Assembly (NCBI GenBank): GCA_964475955.1
Contig: CAYYZY010000168.1
Location: forward strand, 1 to 17,229
Source: DATKZH01 sp964475955
Lineage (GTDB): Bacteria > Planctomycetota > Planctomycetia > Pirellulales > Thermoguttaceae
Reading direction: 5' to 3'
DNA: 17,229 bases
In this document: positions 7,040 through 15,795 of the stretch, piece by piece
How positions within the stretch are numbered: position 1 is the first letter of the stretch
Layout: each line of letters starts with the position of its first letter
Position numbers and translations under genes: made by a program
Notes under the pieces: model-generated
The model's database searches: none
The model's input: the letters and a program-made list of their open reading frames with translations, nothing else
Told to the model about the DNA's origin: nothing

Positions 7040-8133
7040 TGACGCGACTCGCCCTCCTCGTTGCCATGCTCGTCTCGTTGGGGCTTCTGGTGCTGGTGAT
7101 CGACGCGCAGAGCCGCGTGCCGGTCGAACGGCCCGCGCGCGTGAGCCGCCCGCGCGTGGTCTACGCCGCCGGCCGGGTGGAAGGGGCCACGCCGGAGATC
7201 GAGCTGCGCCTGGAACTGCGCGGCCGGATTCAGGAGGTGTTGGCTCGCGAGGGGCAACTCGTCGCCGAAGGAGAGGCGCTCGTGCGCCTGGAAGACGATC
7301 AGTACCGCCACGAGGTGTCGCTGGCGGAGGCCGATCTCGCGCTGGCCAACGCCGAGTTGGAAAGACTGGCCAACGGCTCCCGGCCCGAAGAGATCGCCGA
7401 GGCCGACGCCCTCTACCGCGCGAAATCGGCGGAGCTGCCCGCGGCCGAGCGGACGTTGAAGCGGATGAACGAGCTGTTGGAGGCCAAGGCCGTCTCCGAG
7501 CAGATGGCCGACGACCAGCAGACGCTGGTCGACAGCCTGACCGCCCAGGCGGAAGCCGCCAAAGCACGCCTGGAACGACTCGAGGCGGGGCCCCGGCGCG
7601 AGGAAGTCCTCATGGCCGAGGCCCGCGCCAAGGCCGCCGCGGCACGGCTCGAGTTGGCCAAAGTGCAACTGGCGCGCACGGTTCTCCGGGCGCCGTGCCG
7701 TTTGCAGATCCTCGAGGCCGAGGTGGAGCCGGGCGAATTGACCGGCCCCGACGCGCCGGTTCCGGCCATCGTGGCGGCCGATACGAGCGAGTTTCGGGTG
7801 CGCGCGTTCGTCGAAGAGCAGGAGGCGCCCCGGGTGCCCGTCGGCGCGCTCTGCGAGGTGACCGCCGACGGCCTTCCCGGCCGGGAGTTGGAAGGCCGCG
7901 TGGCCGAGCTCAGCCCCCGGATGAGCGCGAAGCGTCTCTGGAGCGACGACCCGGGCGAACGTTTCGACACGAAGACCCGCGAGGTGTGGGTCGACCTCCA
8001 CGAGCCGGCCGACCTGGTCGTCGGCCTCCGCGTCGACGTGACGATCCATCCCGATCGGGTCCCGCCCGACCCTTACGAGTCGCCGCCGTCTTCCGCGCCG
8101 GAAACTCCCGAGGTGGCCGCAGCCTCTCCGTAA
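7039..8133 (+). CDS. HlyD/DevB-type periplasmic adaptor (membrane fusion protein)
   Basis: A 364-residue adaptor linking the inner-membrane ABC pump to an outer-membrane channel. It has one N-terminal membrane anchor (residues 4-22). A first lipoyl-like half follows (about 40-88, ending GQLVAEGEALVRLEDDQYR), then a long Ala/Glu/Leu-rich coiled coil (about 92-215). The returning lipoyl half contains VLRAPCRLQILEAEVEPGELTG, and a beta-barrel region covers about 250-338 (FRVRAFVEEQEAPRVPVG, VVGLRVDVTIHP). The last 25 residues are Pro/Ser-rich. It starts on an ATG sharing one base with the ATPase stop, so the three transporter genes are translationally coupled. The order permease-ATPase-adaptor is the reverse of the cyanobacterial devBCA order. 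No TolC-like gene lies in the window, so the outer-membrane partner must be encoded elsewhere. Confidence 0.88.
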   Translation: MTRLALLVAMLVSLGLLVLVIDAQSRVPVERPARVSRPRVVYAAGRVEGATPEIELRLELRGRIQEVLAREGQLVAEGEALVRLEDDQYRHEVSLAEADLALANAELERLANGSRPEEIAEADALYRAKSAELPAAERTLKRMNELLEAKAVSEQMADDQQTLVDSLTAQAEAAKARLERLEAGPRREEVLMAEARAKAAAARLELAKVQLARTVLRAPCRLQILEAEVEPGELTGPDAPVPAIVAADTSEFRVRAFVEEQEAPRVPVGALCEVTADGLPGRELEGRVAELSPRMSAKRLWSDDPGERFDTKTREVWVDLHEPADLVVGLRVDVTIHPDRVPPDPYESPPSSAPETPEVAAASP

Positions 8134-8146
8134 CGCGGACGGCGCG

Positions 8147-11100
8147 CTACTCCCCCGCGGCGCCGAGGATCTTGGTGAGGGCGAAGGGGGGGATGGCCGG
8201 CTTGGAGGAGACGGGCGTCTGGCGGCGCTCGGTGAGCTGGGAGACGCGGGCGTAGACGTACAGGTCGAGCTCCGAGGTGATGATGACGTCGTCGGCGAAC
8301 GGCTGGGCGAAGTTGGCGCTGCCGGTCAGGCCCTCGCTCAACGCCTTGGTGAACGCGCCGCCTCCCCAACGCTCGTGCTCGAAGGAGACCTCCCGGCCAG
8401 TCGACGAGGCCATCATGATCACCGAGTACTCGCTTCGGGAGAAATCCCGGGCCAGGTCGTCGACCGGCGCACGGCCGCTGGCCGTCAGGTCGATGCCGCC
8501 GGAGTGGCAGGCGTCGACCATGAACACGAGCCGGCCCACCGTGTTTTCGCAGTACTGCTTGATGAGCGCGTCGGACACGCATGTGCCGGGCAGGTCGTCC
8601 AACGAGCCGTCGACGGGGAGCAGGTAGAACCCGCCGCGATCGTCCTGCACGCCGTGGCCGGAGTAGAAGACGACGCCGACGTCGGGCTGCTTCATGTGGT
8701 CGCGGAGCCACTGGAAGCCGTCGACGATCGCCGACTTGACGGCGTCCCCGTCGGTGATCTCCCGGACGTGCGTCTCGCCGAACTCCTCCGCTCGGCGCTC
8801 CTGGAGGATGCGCACCACCTGCTCGGCGTCGGAGTGGCCGTATTCCAGCGCCATGCCCCCCGGATACTCCGAGATGCCGATCGCCAGCACGTAGAGCGAA
8901 GGCTTCACCTCGGGGCCGAGGCAGCGGACCACGACCCTCTCCGACTGGCCCTTGCTGGCCTCGGTCTCGGCGATCACCTGGAGCACGTGCTCGCCGGGGG
9001 TCAGCTCGAGGGTCCAGCTTTCCGTCTTCTTGAGTCGTTCGCGGGCGATGCCGCGGGCGTAGCCCTTCTTCCGGTAGGGACGGCCGTCGAGCTGGAGGCG
9101 CATGGCGGTGATGGGGCGTCCGCCCGCGGCCTCGGCCATCGCCGTGACGGTGATGCGCGGCTCGCGAATCTCGATGCCCTTGCGCCCCGGCGTGGGCGAC
9201 GTGATCCGGACCTTGGGGGGCTCGACCTGCGTGGGGGCCTCGACGCGCGGCTCGTCCTGCACCTCGTCGGTGGCGGCCATCGCGCCGGCCAGGCTGCCCT
9301 CGCGAAGCAGCTTGCGGATCACCTCCGGCCGGTACAACGCCCGGTTGAGCTGTTCGGCCGTGTAGAACGACGGGGGCCGGTTCAACCGGTCGGGGTTGAC
9401 GAGCCAACCCATCAGCCGTTCTCCGCCGGGCGAGCAGGCGTAGTATCCGGCGGGGGTCCAGGCGATCCACTGCGAATCGGTGGCGTAGACGGTGAGCATC
9501 GGGTGCCAGCCGCCCCGCAGGTTGAACCGCCGCGTGTCGTCCGCGCGCCGGACGGTGAACGTCACCTGGAGGTCCCAGGGGAGTTCGGCGAGCTGGCGGA
9601 GCATCTCGGCCGAATGGTCGGCCGCGCGGTTGCCCGTGCCCGGGTTCCACTCGATCTTGTCGATCGCGTCGCCGGCCCGAACCCCTTTCTGATGAAGCGG
9701 GCCGAGGTCGTCGATCGAGGCGACCGTCAGCCCGCGGCCCGTGGCCGACGGCTCGAGCACCGCGCCCCATCGGCGGAGCAGTGCCGAGCCGGCCAGCGCG
9801 CCGCGCAGCGGCCAGAAGCGGATCGTGCCGTCGGCCGACGCGGAGACGAGGTAGCGCCCGTCCCGCGAAGCGGCCACGGAAGCGACGCGCCCGTGGTGGC
9901 CGCGGCAGTACTGGAGGAGCGGGCAGTCGCCGCCGCGCGGCAGGCCGTAGACGAACAGGCCGTTCTGCACGGCGGTGCCCACGGCGACGGCCATGGGCTG
10001 GCCGTCGGGGCCGGGGATCCAGCATTGGCAGGTGAGGTGGCCGTGCCGCGCCTTGTCGAGCCGGATCGACCCTTGGGGTTTCTGATCGCGGTAGAGCCAC
10101 AGCCGGTACTCATCTTCATACGGCTTGGCCACGTAGCTCCACGAGCCCATGAACGGGGTGGACTCGGGCGTCGGGGGGGCCTCGTCGCGGGTTTCGAGCG
10201 CGGCCGTGCTGAAGGTCCGCCGGCGGGCGCCGCGGAAGCTGACCGGCAGCGACTTGAAGACGACGTCGTAGTCGTCGCTCTCTTGTGTGAAGGCGACCTC
10301 GGTCACGCGTGTTCCGCCGGGGATCGTGAGCACGCGGTGGGACGGATCGACCGATTCCACGTACACCTCGGAACCCTCGCCGCCCGAATAGGCAAGGCGG
10401 CACCCGTCGGGGCTGAAGGCGCAGGCGTTCACGTCGTCGGCCAGGGTGCGCTTGCGAAGGAGCGTGCCGGCCGCCGTGTCCCAGAGTTGGAGCTCCGTGC
10501 CGGCGGCGCCGGGGACGAGGCGTGTTCCGGCCGCCAGCGTGCGGCCGTCGGGCGAAAACGCGAGAGCGACGATCGGGGCCCCCGCGTCGAGCTGCTTCCG
10601 CGGCCGGGTCTCGCCGGGCCGCCACAGGAACAGGTGGCCCGCCTCGTCGGCCGACGCAAACCAGCGCCCGTCGGCACTGGCGGCCAGGGCCGTCACCTCG
10701 CCGTGGTGATCGGCGGCCAGGGGGGCGCCCATGGCGCGTCGGGCAACGTGGTACTGGCGGAGCTTCCAGATCGAGCGCCCCGGGCCGAGGCTGCGATCGA
10801 AGACGGGCAGCACGACGCGACCGCCCACGATGGCGATGCGCGGGTATTTCAGCGTGGGATGCCGGGCGTCGGGCGCGGCGATCTCAACGGACTCGGCGGA
10901 AGGGCCGTCCGCACCCGTCGCGCGGAGCATCGCCCGGCCGTTGGTATCGATCGAGGCGAGCCACCGGCCGTCGGCCGAATAGGAGAGCGCGCCGATGCTG
11001 CCGAAGAAGTGCTCGTACTCGGCCGCCTTCCACTGGCCGAGGAACGGATCGAGCCAGACGACCTCGCCGGTCAACTGGAGGTTCCCGTAGCCGCCGATGG

Positions 11101-11515
11101 CCAGTTGCCCGGTGACCGGGTGAACGGCCATGGCGTAGATCGCCCCGCGCAGGCCGCGACCCATGGGCCACCGGAGCGTTCGCACCTTGCCCCAGCGCTC
11201 GCGCACGATACCCTTGGTCCGGCCGAGCTCGGCCCTCCCGCCGGTCGGCGGCAGGCGCCACACGTGCACCACCTTGTCGAGCCCGGCCGTGCAGAGCAGC
11301 GAGCCGTCGGGCGTGAACCCGATCGCGCGGACCGGGGCCGTGTGGCCCTCGATGTTCACGCAGGCATGGGCCGTTTTGGGAGGCTCGTTGCCGGCGGCCC
11401 GGGCCGCGTGGCCAACCAGGCAGGCGCAGAGCACCGTCGTGGCGGCCACCGCGCGGCGCAGGCGCGCCGTCGGCGCCCCGGCCCCGCAACGAGCGGGTAG
11501 CTTGATTCGGGTCAT
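8147..11515 (-). CDS. Exported WD40-PDZ-like-caspase (peptidase C14) fusion protein
   Basis: A 1122-residue multidomain protein. A signal peptide covers about residues 1-40 (hydrophobic core, cleavage near ARA). At least seven WD40-type repeats run from about 55 to 565, such as GHTAPVRAIGFTPDG, VTALAASADGRWFAS and GHHGRVASVAASRDG. A short PDZ-like segment lies near 594-625 (LGPLHQKGVRAGDAI), then a WTPAGYYACSPGGE region (about 667-705), an immunoglobulin-like strand-rich linker (about 768-865) and a C-terminal caspase/metacaspase p20-like domain from about 868. The catalytic pair is intact: H954 in YSGHGVQ and C1003 in DACHSGG. The start is ATG 11515, which has AGAGGAAG about eight bases upstream and places the signal peptide correctly; an open extension to 11854 has no such support. 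The gene converges on the exporter operon with 13 bases between stops. Its targets and activation are unknown. Confidence 0.88.
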   Translation of the reverse strand: MTRIKLPARCGAGAPTARLRRAVAATTVLCACLVGHAARAAGNEPPKTAHACVNIEGHTAPVRAIGFTPDGSLLCTAGLDKVVHVWRLPPTGGRAELGRTKGIVRERWGKVRTLRWPMGRGLRGAIYAMAVHPVTGQLAIGGYGNLQLTGEVVWLDPFLGQWKAAEYEHFFGSIGALSYSADGRWLASIDTNGRAMLRATGADGPSAESVEIAAPDARHPTLKYPRIAIVGGRVVLPVFDRSLGPGRSIWKLRQYHVARRAMGAPLAADHHGEVTALAASADGRWFASADEAGHLFLWRPGETRPRKQLDAGAPIVALAFSPDGRTLAAGTRLVPGAAGTELQLWDTAAGTLLRKRTLADDVNACAFSPDGCRLAYSGGEGSEVYVESVDPSHRVLTIPGGTRVTEVAFTQESDDYDVVFKSLPVSFRGARRRTFSTAALETRDEAPPTPESTPFMGSWSYVAKPYEDEYRLWLYRDQKPQGSIRLDKARHGHLTCQCWIPGPDGQPMAVAVGTAVQNGLFVYGLPRGGDCPLLQYCRGHHGRVASVAASRDGRYLVSASADGTIRFWPLRGALAGSALLRRWGAVLEPSATGRGLTVASIDDLGPLHQKGVRAGDAIDKIEWNPGTGNRAADHSAEMLRQLAELPWDLQVTFTVRRADDTRRFNLRGGWHPMLTVYATDSQWIAWTPAGYYACSPGGERLMGWLVNPDRLNRPPSFYTAEQLNRALYRPEVIRKLLREGSLAGAMAATDEVQDEPRVEAPTQVEPPKVRITSPTPGRKGIEIREPRITVTAMAEAAGGRPITAMRLQLDGRPYRKKGYARGIARERLKKTESWTLELTPGEHVLQVIAETEASKGQSERVVVRCLGPEVKPSLYVLAIGISEYPGGMALEYGHSDAEQVVRILQERRAEEFGETHVREITDGDAVKSAIVDGFQWLRDHMKQPDVGVVFYSGHGVQDDRGGFYLLPVDGSLDDLPGTCVSDALIKQYCENTVGRLVFMVDACHSGGIDLTASGRAPVDDLARDFSRSEYSVIMMASSTGREVSFEHERWGGGAFTKALSEGLTGSANFAQPFADDVIITSELDLYVYARVSQLTERRQTPVSSKPAIPPFALTKILGAAGE

Positions 11516-12098
11516 GAGAATTCTTCCTCTGGCCCTCACCCTGGCTGCTGAATACCCCGGAACGCGTTCGGGGAGTGGCATTTCCGAGAAACCGTTCGTC
11601 GGCCGAGGCGCTGCCTCTGGAATCGTCATGGTCGTTTGGGCGGTCTTCCCGTCAAGAATACCGCGCCGGCCGCGGTTGGCCAGAGTGAGACCGCCGGGCT
11701 TGCGGCCAGGGATCGGTTTCAGGCGGCATCGACGGGTGGCCAAGGTGGGCCCCGCGGCGATCCCAGCGAGTTGGCGCAGCGTGGTGCGCATCGCCATACC
11801 CCTCATAGCAATGGCCAACCGATCCACCCCAAATGGGGATTCGCCGAGGCTCACCGGCCTCTTCTGGATCGCGAAACCCGTCTCAGGGGGCCCGTTGGAA
11901 AATGGGCATAACAGGCAAGAGGTTCCGTCTTTAACAGAAGCTATGAAGCCAACGTGGGGGACGGCCGACCCTCATGAGTGGTGGCGGGTTCATGCCGCCT
12001 TGGGCGCGCTCACTCTGTCGCGGCCGATTCCAGCGGGGAGACCGACAGGCATGCGCGCGATCCGGACATCGACCCTCTTGACAGCAGGACAAGATCGA
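11516..12098. other. Divergent intergenic region between the caspase and barrel genes
   Basis: This 583-base region separates two divergently transcribed genes and should hold both promoters. Apart from the palindrome at 11555-11573 I see no RNA gene, repeat or convincing coding sequence. Open frames crossing it are extensions of genes on either side and show no family signature. Confidence 0.5.
11555..11573. promoter_or_regulatory. Palindrome upstream of the caspase gene
   Basis: A perfect 10-bp palindrome, GAACGCGTTC, is flanked by CCCC and GGGG (one extra G on the left), 40 bases before the caspase start. It could be an operator for a dimeric regulator or a leader hairpin. A TTGACG sequence on the minus strand at 11650-11655 is a possible -35 box, but I see no convincing -10 box. 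Confidence 0.35.
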
Positions 12099-13862
12099 AT
12101 GCTCTCCCACAGCCGACCGTGGATGGGGCAAGGCTTCCGCGGAGCCGCCCTGGTGGTGATGTGCCTGGGGCTCGCGCTCTCGGCAAACGCAAACGCGCAG
12201 GAAATGCCGGCACAGCCCCCCGCCCCGGGGTGCGGGTGCGACGCGTGCGGCTCGAATCCGTACAGTTGCGCGCCCCGTCTTCCCTGCGGTCCGTGCGGCC
12301 CTTGCGGGGCCGGGTACGGAGCGGCCGGCGGTTACGGTTACGGCGGCGCGTACGGAGCGAGCGGATACGGTGTGGGCGGCTATGCGGCTCCGGGCGGAGC
12401 GGCCGGGGCGGGCGCCGCGGGCGGCGGCTCGTTCGACGCGTTCGGCGCCGCCGGCGGCGCGGGCGCCGCGGGTGGCGGTGCGGGGGCCGCGCCCTACATG
12501 ATCGGCGACCTGTTGCAGGCGAACCGGGTGCTTCGGTTCAACTACAATCGCGTCGCCTCGATGGGTTCCGTCACGGCGCCCGGCTTCTGGGCGGTGAGCG
12601 TCGACGGCGGTGCGGTGGTCAACATTCGCAACACGAAGGTGGCCGAGAACAACAACGCGATCCCCACCGATCGTTTCGCGTACGAGTACAACTACTTCAA
12701 GAACGGCATGAGCTGCACGGGAACTTCCAATCGACTGGAGCCGGCGGAGGGCCTTTCGCCCTGGTTCCGGTACTCGACAAAGGAAAACAAGTACGACGTG
12801 CACGTGCATACGTTCGCCTACCAGAAGACCTTCTGGTGCGGCATGGGCTCGGTCGAGATCCGCATGCCGTTCTACCAGGGGCTCAGCTCGGAGCTCGACC
12901 TGGCGGCGGGCGTCGCGCGCGGAGTCCGGCACTACGACAACCACGACCCGTGGGCGAACGGAGGCGTCGGGCAGTACAACGCGCTGCTGGTGGAACCGAC
13001 GCCGTGGGCCACGTGGGGGGAGTACGCCTGGGAAATGCAGGACATCTCCATGATCTTCAAGTTCCTCCTCCACCACGACCCGTGCCGCGAGCGCTACATC
13101 GCCGCCGGCCTGCAAGTGACCGCGCCCACGGCGAGGAACGTCGACGTCAACGTGACCGACTTCTACGGACCGGTTCAACTCGACGGCACGGGGCAGCCGC
13201 TGCTCGACTCCTGGCTCGATACGTACGGCATCCGCAACCGCTGGTTCCGCATCGACAACGAAACCTGGTCGCTCTCTCCCTTCCTGGCGATGACCAGCAA
13301 ACCCACCCGGCGGACCTTCTTCAACGGCTTCCTTCAAGTAGACGTCCCGCTGGGCACCAATCACGTGCGATTGGACCAGTACTACCTGCGGCTCCCCGAG
13401 GGCGACCCGGGCACAGAGGACTTCGACTTGTCCCTGGAACCCGACGCCGAATGGGCCGATCACGTGGCGCCCCTGGAAGGCGAGGTGGCCGACCAGACGC
13501 TGCTGCACGTCGACCTGGCAGTCGGCTACTACATGTATGCGAACCCGTGCGCGCGGGTGCTTCGGGCGCTGATCCCCACGGCCGAAATCCACGTGACGCA
13601 GACCTTGGGCGACCCGGACCGGCACGTGTTCGAATCGGGCCGGCAACTGTTCCAGATCTCCGAGCAGGACGACTGGCTGGAGCCCTATCCCGTCGTCGGC
13701 AACCCGGCCGACAGCAACACGATCGTCGACGCCACCGTCGGCCTGCACAGCTTCCTGGGCGAGGCCTCGATGCTCAGCGTCGGCGGCGTGTTCCCGCTCG
13801 GCGAGGGCTGGGACCGCACCTTCGACAGCGAGGTGGCCGTCAAGTTCAACCACTCCTTCTGA
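12099..13862 (+). CDS. Predicted outer-membrane beta-barrel protein with Cys-rich and Gly-rich N-terminus (paralogue 1)
   Basis: A 587-residue exported protein of unnamed family. A signal peptide (GAALVVMCLGLALSANANA, cleavage near residue 33) is followed by a Cys/Pro-rich stretch (45-69, seven Cys in CGC, CDAC and repeated PCGPCG motifs), then a Gly/Ala/Tyr low-complexity linker (about 70-131), then a long domain with alternating polar/aromatic strands. It ends AVKFNHSF, a terminal Phe as in the signal used by the BAM outer-membrane assembly machinery. The next gene is a paralogue: shared blocks include GAGAAP-x3-GD, FDVPL/VDVPL, the GYY-x4-PCAR strand and the C-terminal FPLGEG/IPLSDG region. 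The start is ATG 12099, with AGGA about ten bases upstream; ATG 12051 would add 16 residues. No enzymatic motif is seen. Porin-like or surface-structural roles are possible. Confidence 0.75.
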   Translation: MLSHSRPWMGQGFRGAALVVMCLGLALSANANAQEMPAQPPAPGCGCDACGSNPYSCAPRLPCGPCGPCGAGYGAAGGYGYGGAYGASGYGVGGYAAPGGAAGAGAAGGGSFDAFGAAGGAGAAGGGAGAAPYMIGDLLQANRVLRFNYNRVASMGSVTAPGFWAVSVDGGAVVNIRNTKVAENNNAIPTDRFAYEYNYFKNGMSCTGTSNRLEPAEGLSPWFRYSTKENKYDVHVHTFAYQKTFWCGMGSVEIRMPFYQGLSSELDLAAGVARGVRHYDNHDPWANGGVGQYNALLVEPTPWATWGEYAWEMQDISMIFKFLLHHDPCRERYIAAGLQVTAPTARNVDVNVTDFYGPVQLDGTGQPLLDSWLDTYGIRNRWFRIDNETWSLSPFLAMTSKPTRRTFFNGFLQVDVPLGTNHVRLDQYYLRLPEGDPGTEDFDLSLEPDAEWADHVAPLEGEVADQTLLHVDLAVGYYMYANPCARVLRALIPTAEIHVTQTLGDPDRHVFESGRQLFQISEQDDWLEPYPVVGNPADSNTIVDATVGLHSFLGEASMLSVGGVFPLGEGWDRTFDSEVAVKFNHSF

Positions 13863-14273
13863 CGTGGCGCCAATCGAGTTCCCGGTCTCCGCGCCGTCCC
13901 GCAGGAGCGGGGCAGCCGTGAACGACTCCCGTCCACGCGGCCGTGGGCGGGAGCCGTTTCGTTCTTGGGCGTCATTCTTGGACGCCGCCAAGGCGCGTCG
14001 AATCGCGCCGGCCGTCGCGGCCTTCGCGCGCACGTTGATCGCGTCGGTGAAGATTGCCGGGCCGCAGTCCGGAAGCGCGGCCGACCGGGAAGAGTGTAAC
14101 GTCTGTGCCGCCAATGCTAATGCACCGATGGCGGGCAGCCGATATGGAAGCCGAGCGTCGTCGTTCATGCGACGCGCACCTTCCATGCCGCGCCAGGCAG
14201 TTCTCCCCCTCGAAATGGGCCGCGGCGCTTGCAAGCGTTCACATTTCGATTCATGAAGTAGGAGAAATTGTCG
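13863..14273. other. Intergenic region between the barrel paralogues
   Basis: This 411-base gap carries the terminator at 13926-13966, a 12-bp palindrome CGCTTGCAAGCG at 14226-14237 shortly before the next gene, and the ribosome site AGGAG at 14260-14264. No RNA gene or supported coding frame was found. The second paralogue probably has its own promoter here. Confidence 0.5.
13926..13966 (+). terminator. Intrinsic terminator of barrel paralogue 1
   Basis: CTCCCGTCCACG pairs with CGTGGGCGGGAG (13926-13953, one T:G pair), followed by a T-rich tail (GTTTCGTTCTT). The stem arms are the same as in the terminator at 15796-15838, except for loop and flank changes. Confidence 0.75.
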
Positions 14274-15737
14274 ATGCGGAACTTGCGCGAGTCGAGAAGA
14301 CGAGCCGTCGCCCGAGCCCTTAGCCGCGGCGCGCTTGTGATGGTGTGCTTGGGACTGGTGCTCGCTGCCGGCGCGGTCGCCCAAGAGGCCGTTCCGGGCC
14401 CGGCGGAAAGCTGCTGCGATCCCTGCTACGACCCCTGCTATGGATCGGGGGGAGCCGGAGCGGGCGGCTACGGCGCTGGCGGAACGGGCGCGCTCGGCGG
14501 CGCGGGCACCGGCGGAACCGGCGCGTACGGCGCCGCCGGCGGAGCGGGAGCGGCCGGGGCGGGGGCCGGGGCCGCGCCGTTCATCCAGGGCGACGCCGGC
14601 TTCGCCTGCGGCGTGCTGAGGGTCGGCGAGTTCAACGCGACGCTCGGCCATCCGTTCTTCGGGTGCAGCCGCCTGAACCTGGCCGAGAACGGCTCCCCGA
14701 TGCCGGTCGACCGGGCCTTCGTCGTCTACCGCCACTTCGAGGACGTCATCGAGACCGACGTCTTCAGCACCCCGGCCCAGGACAACAGCGCGTCGCTCAG
14801 CGTCGACCGGGTCACTTTCGGCCTGGAGAAGACGATGCTCTGCGGGCTGATGTCGCTGGAACTCCGGGTGCCGTTCAACAACCAGCTCGCGTCGAACCTC
14901 CACGTCGAGGACTACGAGGGCCGATACCTGGGCACGATCCCCGTCTCGAGCGAGGAGTTCGCGCTGGGGAACGTCGGATTCGCCCTGAAGGCGAAGGTGA
15001 TCGAGCGACGCAACTTCGCGGTCTCCGCGGGCTTCGGCGTGAAGCTGCCGACCGGGTCGGACGTGACGCTCGACGTCGACGTGTTCAACAACAACTTCGA
15101 AGTCCAGGGCGACACGGTGGCCGCCGACTTCACGGTCCGCAGCATGATCGCCAACGAGACCGTCGACCTGACGCCGTTCATCGCGTATTCCTACGTGCCC
15201 CGCGGACGCCGGTTCTTCAGCCAGGGCTTCATGCAATTCGACGTCCCGCTCAATCAAACGCACGCCGTGCTCGCCAACGAGGGCCAACTGATCGGCCCCG
15301 GCGGCACGCATACCTGGTCCGACGCCTACGGGGCCCACGACGGCGTGGAGATGGCCTGGCAAACCTTGATGCGAACGAACCTCCAGTTCGGGTACTACCT
15401 CCATCGCGACCCGTGCGCCCGGTACGTCAACAGCGTGGCCGGCCTGCTCGAGTTCCACTACACGACCACGCTCAACGACGCCGACTCGCTGGGCGAGACG
15501 CTGATCTCCGGCTCCACGCTCGACTCGATCACCTCGTCGACCCCCGGCACCCACGACCCGGTCACGCTCGAGGTGGGCAACCTGGCCAACCGCGTCGACA
15601 TCGTCAACCTGGTGCTGGCTACCGCCATCGAGGCCGGCCGGACCGAGATCACGCCCGGCTTCACGATCCCGTTGAGCGACGGCGACGACAAGCCCTTCGA
15701 CTGGGAGTTCGCCCTGATGATCAACCGCCGCTTCTGA
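14274..15737 (+). CDS. Predicted outer-membrane beta-barrel protein with Cys-rich and Gly-rich N-terminus (paralogue 2)
   Basis: A 487-residue exported protein, paralogous to the gene before it. The signal peptide (GALVMVCLGLVLAAGAVA, cleavage near residue 36) is nearly the same as in paralogue 1. A short Cys-rich patch (CCDPCYDPCYG, 47-57) and a Gly/Ala/Thr linker (about 58-101) precede the predicted barrel. Alternating strands include FGYYLHRDPCARYV and FFSQGFMQFDVPL, and the protein ends EFALMINRRF, with the terminal Phe expected of outer-membrane barrels. The start is ATG 14274, nine bases after AGGAG (14260-14264); the in-frame TTG at 14268 is too close to that site. It is 100 residues shorter than paralogue 1. 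Function is unknown; no catalytic motif was seen. Confidence 0.75.
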   Translation: MRNLRESRRRAVARALSRGALVMVCLGLVLAAGAVAQEAVPGPAESCCDPCYDPCYGSGGAGAGGYGAGGTGALGGAGTGGTGAYGAAGGAGAAGAGAGAAPFIQGDAGFACGVLRVGEFNATLGHPFFGCSRLNLAENGSPMPVDRAFVVYRHFEDVIETDVFSTPAQDNSASLSVDRVTFGLEKTMLCGLMSLELRVPFNNQLASNLHVEDYEGRYLGTIPVSSEEFALGNVGFALKAKVIERRNFAVSAGFGVKLPTGSDVTLDVDVFNNNFEVQGDTVAADFTVRSMIANETVDLTPFIAYSYVPRGRRFFSQGFMQFDVPLNQTHAVLANEGQLIGPGGTHTWSDAYGAHDGVEMAWQTLMRTNLQFGYYLHRDPCARYVNSVAGLLEFHYTTTLNDADSLGETLISGSTLDSITSSTPGTHDPVTLEVGNLANRVDIVNLVLATAIEAGRTEITPGFTIPLSDGDDKPFDWEFALMINRRF

Positions 15738-15795
15738 CGCGCGGCGCACGAACGATTCCGGCCGCTGTGCGGTCACCATGGAAGGGGAAGCTGGC

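Noticed and set aside
8375..11500. A 1041-codon plus-strand open frame opposite the caspase gene
   Set aside because: It is a mirror frame of the WD40-caspase gene, low in motif content and without a supported start.
11516..11854. N-terminal extension of the caspase protein by 113 codons
   Set aside because: It would bury the signal peptide, whereas ATG 11515 has a good ribosome site directly upstream.
12276..12492. Gly/Ala/Cys-rich coding repeats as a possible DNA repeat array or CRISPR
   Set aside because: The units are irregular and in frame, without constant repeats or spacers; they encode a low-complexity linker. No CRISPR array was seen elsewhere.
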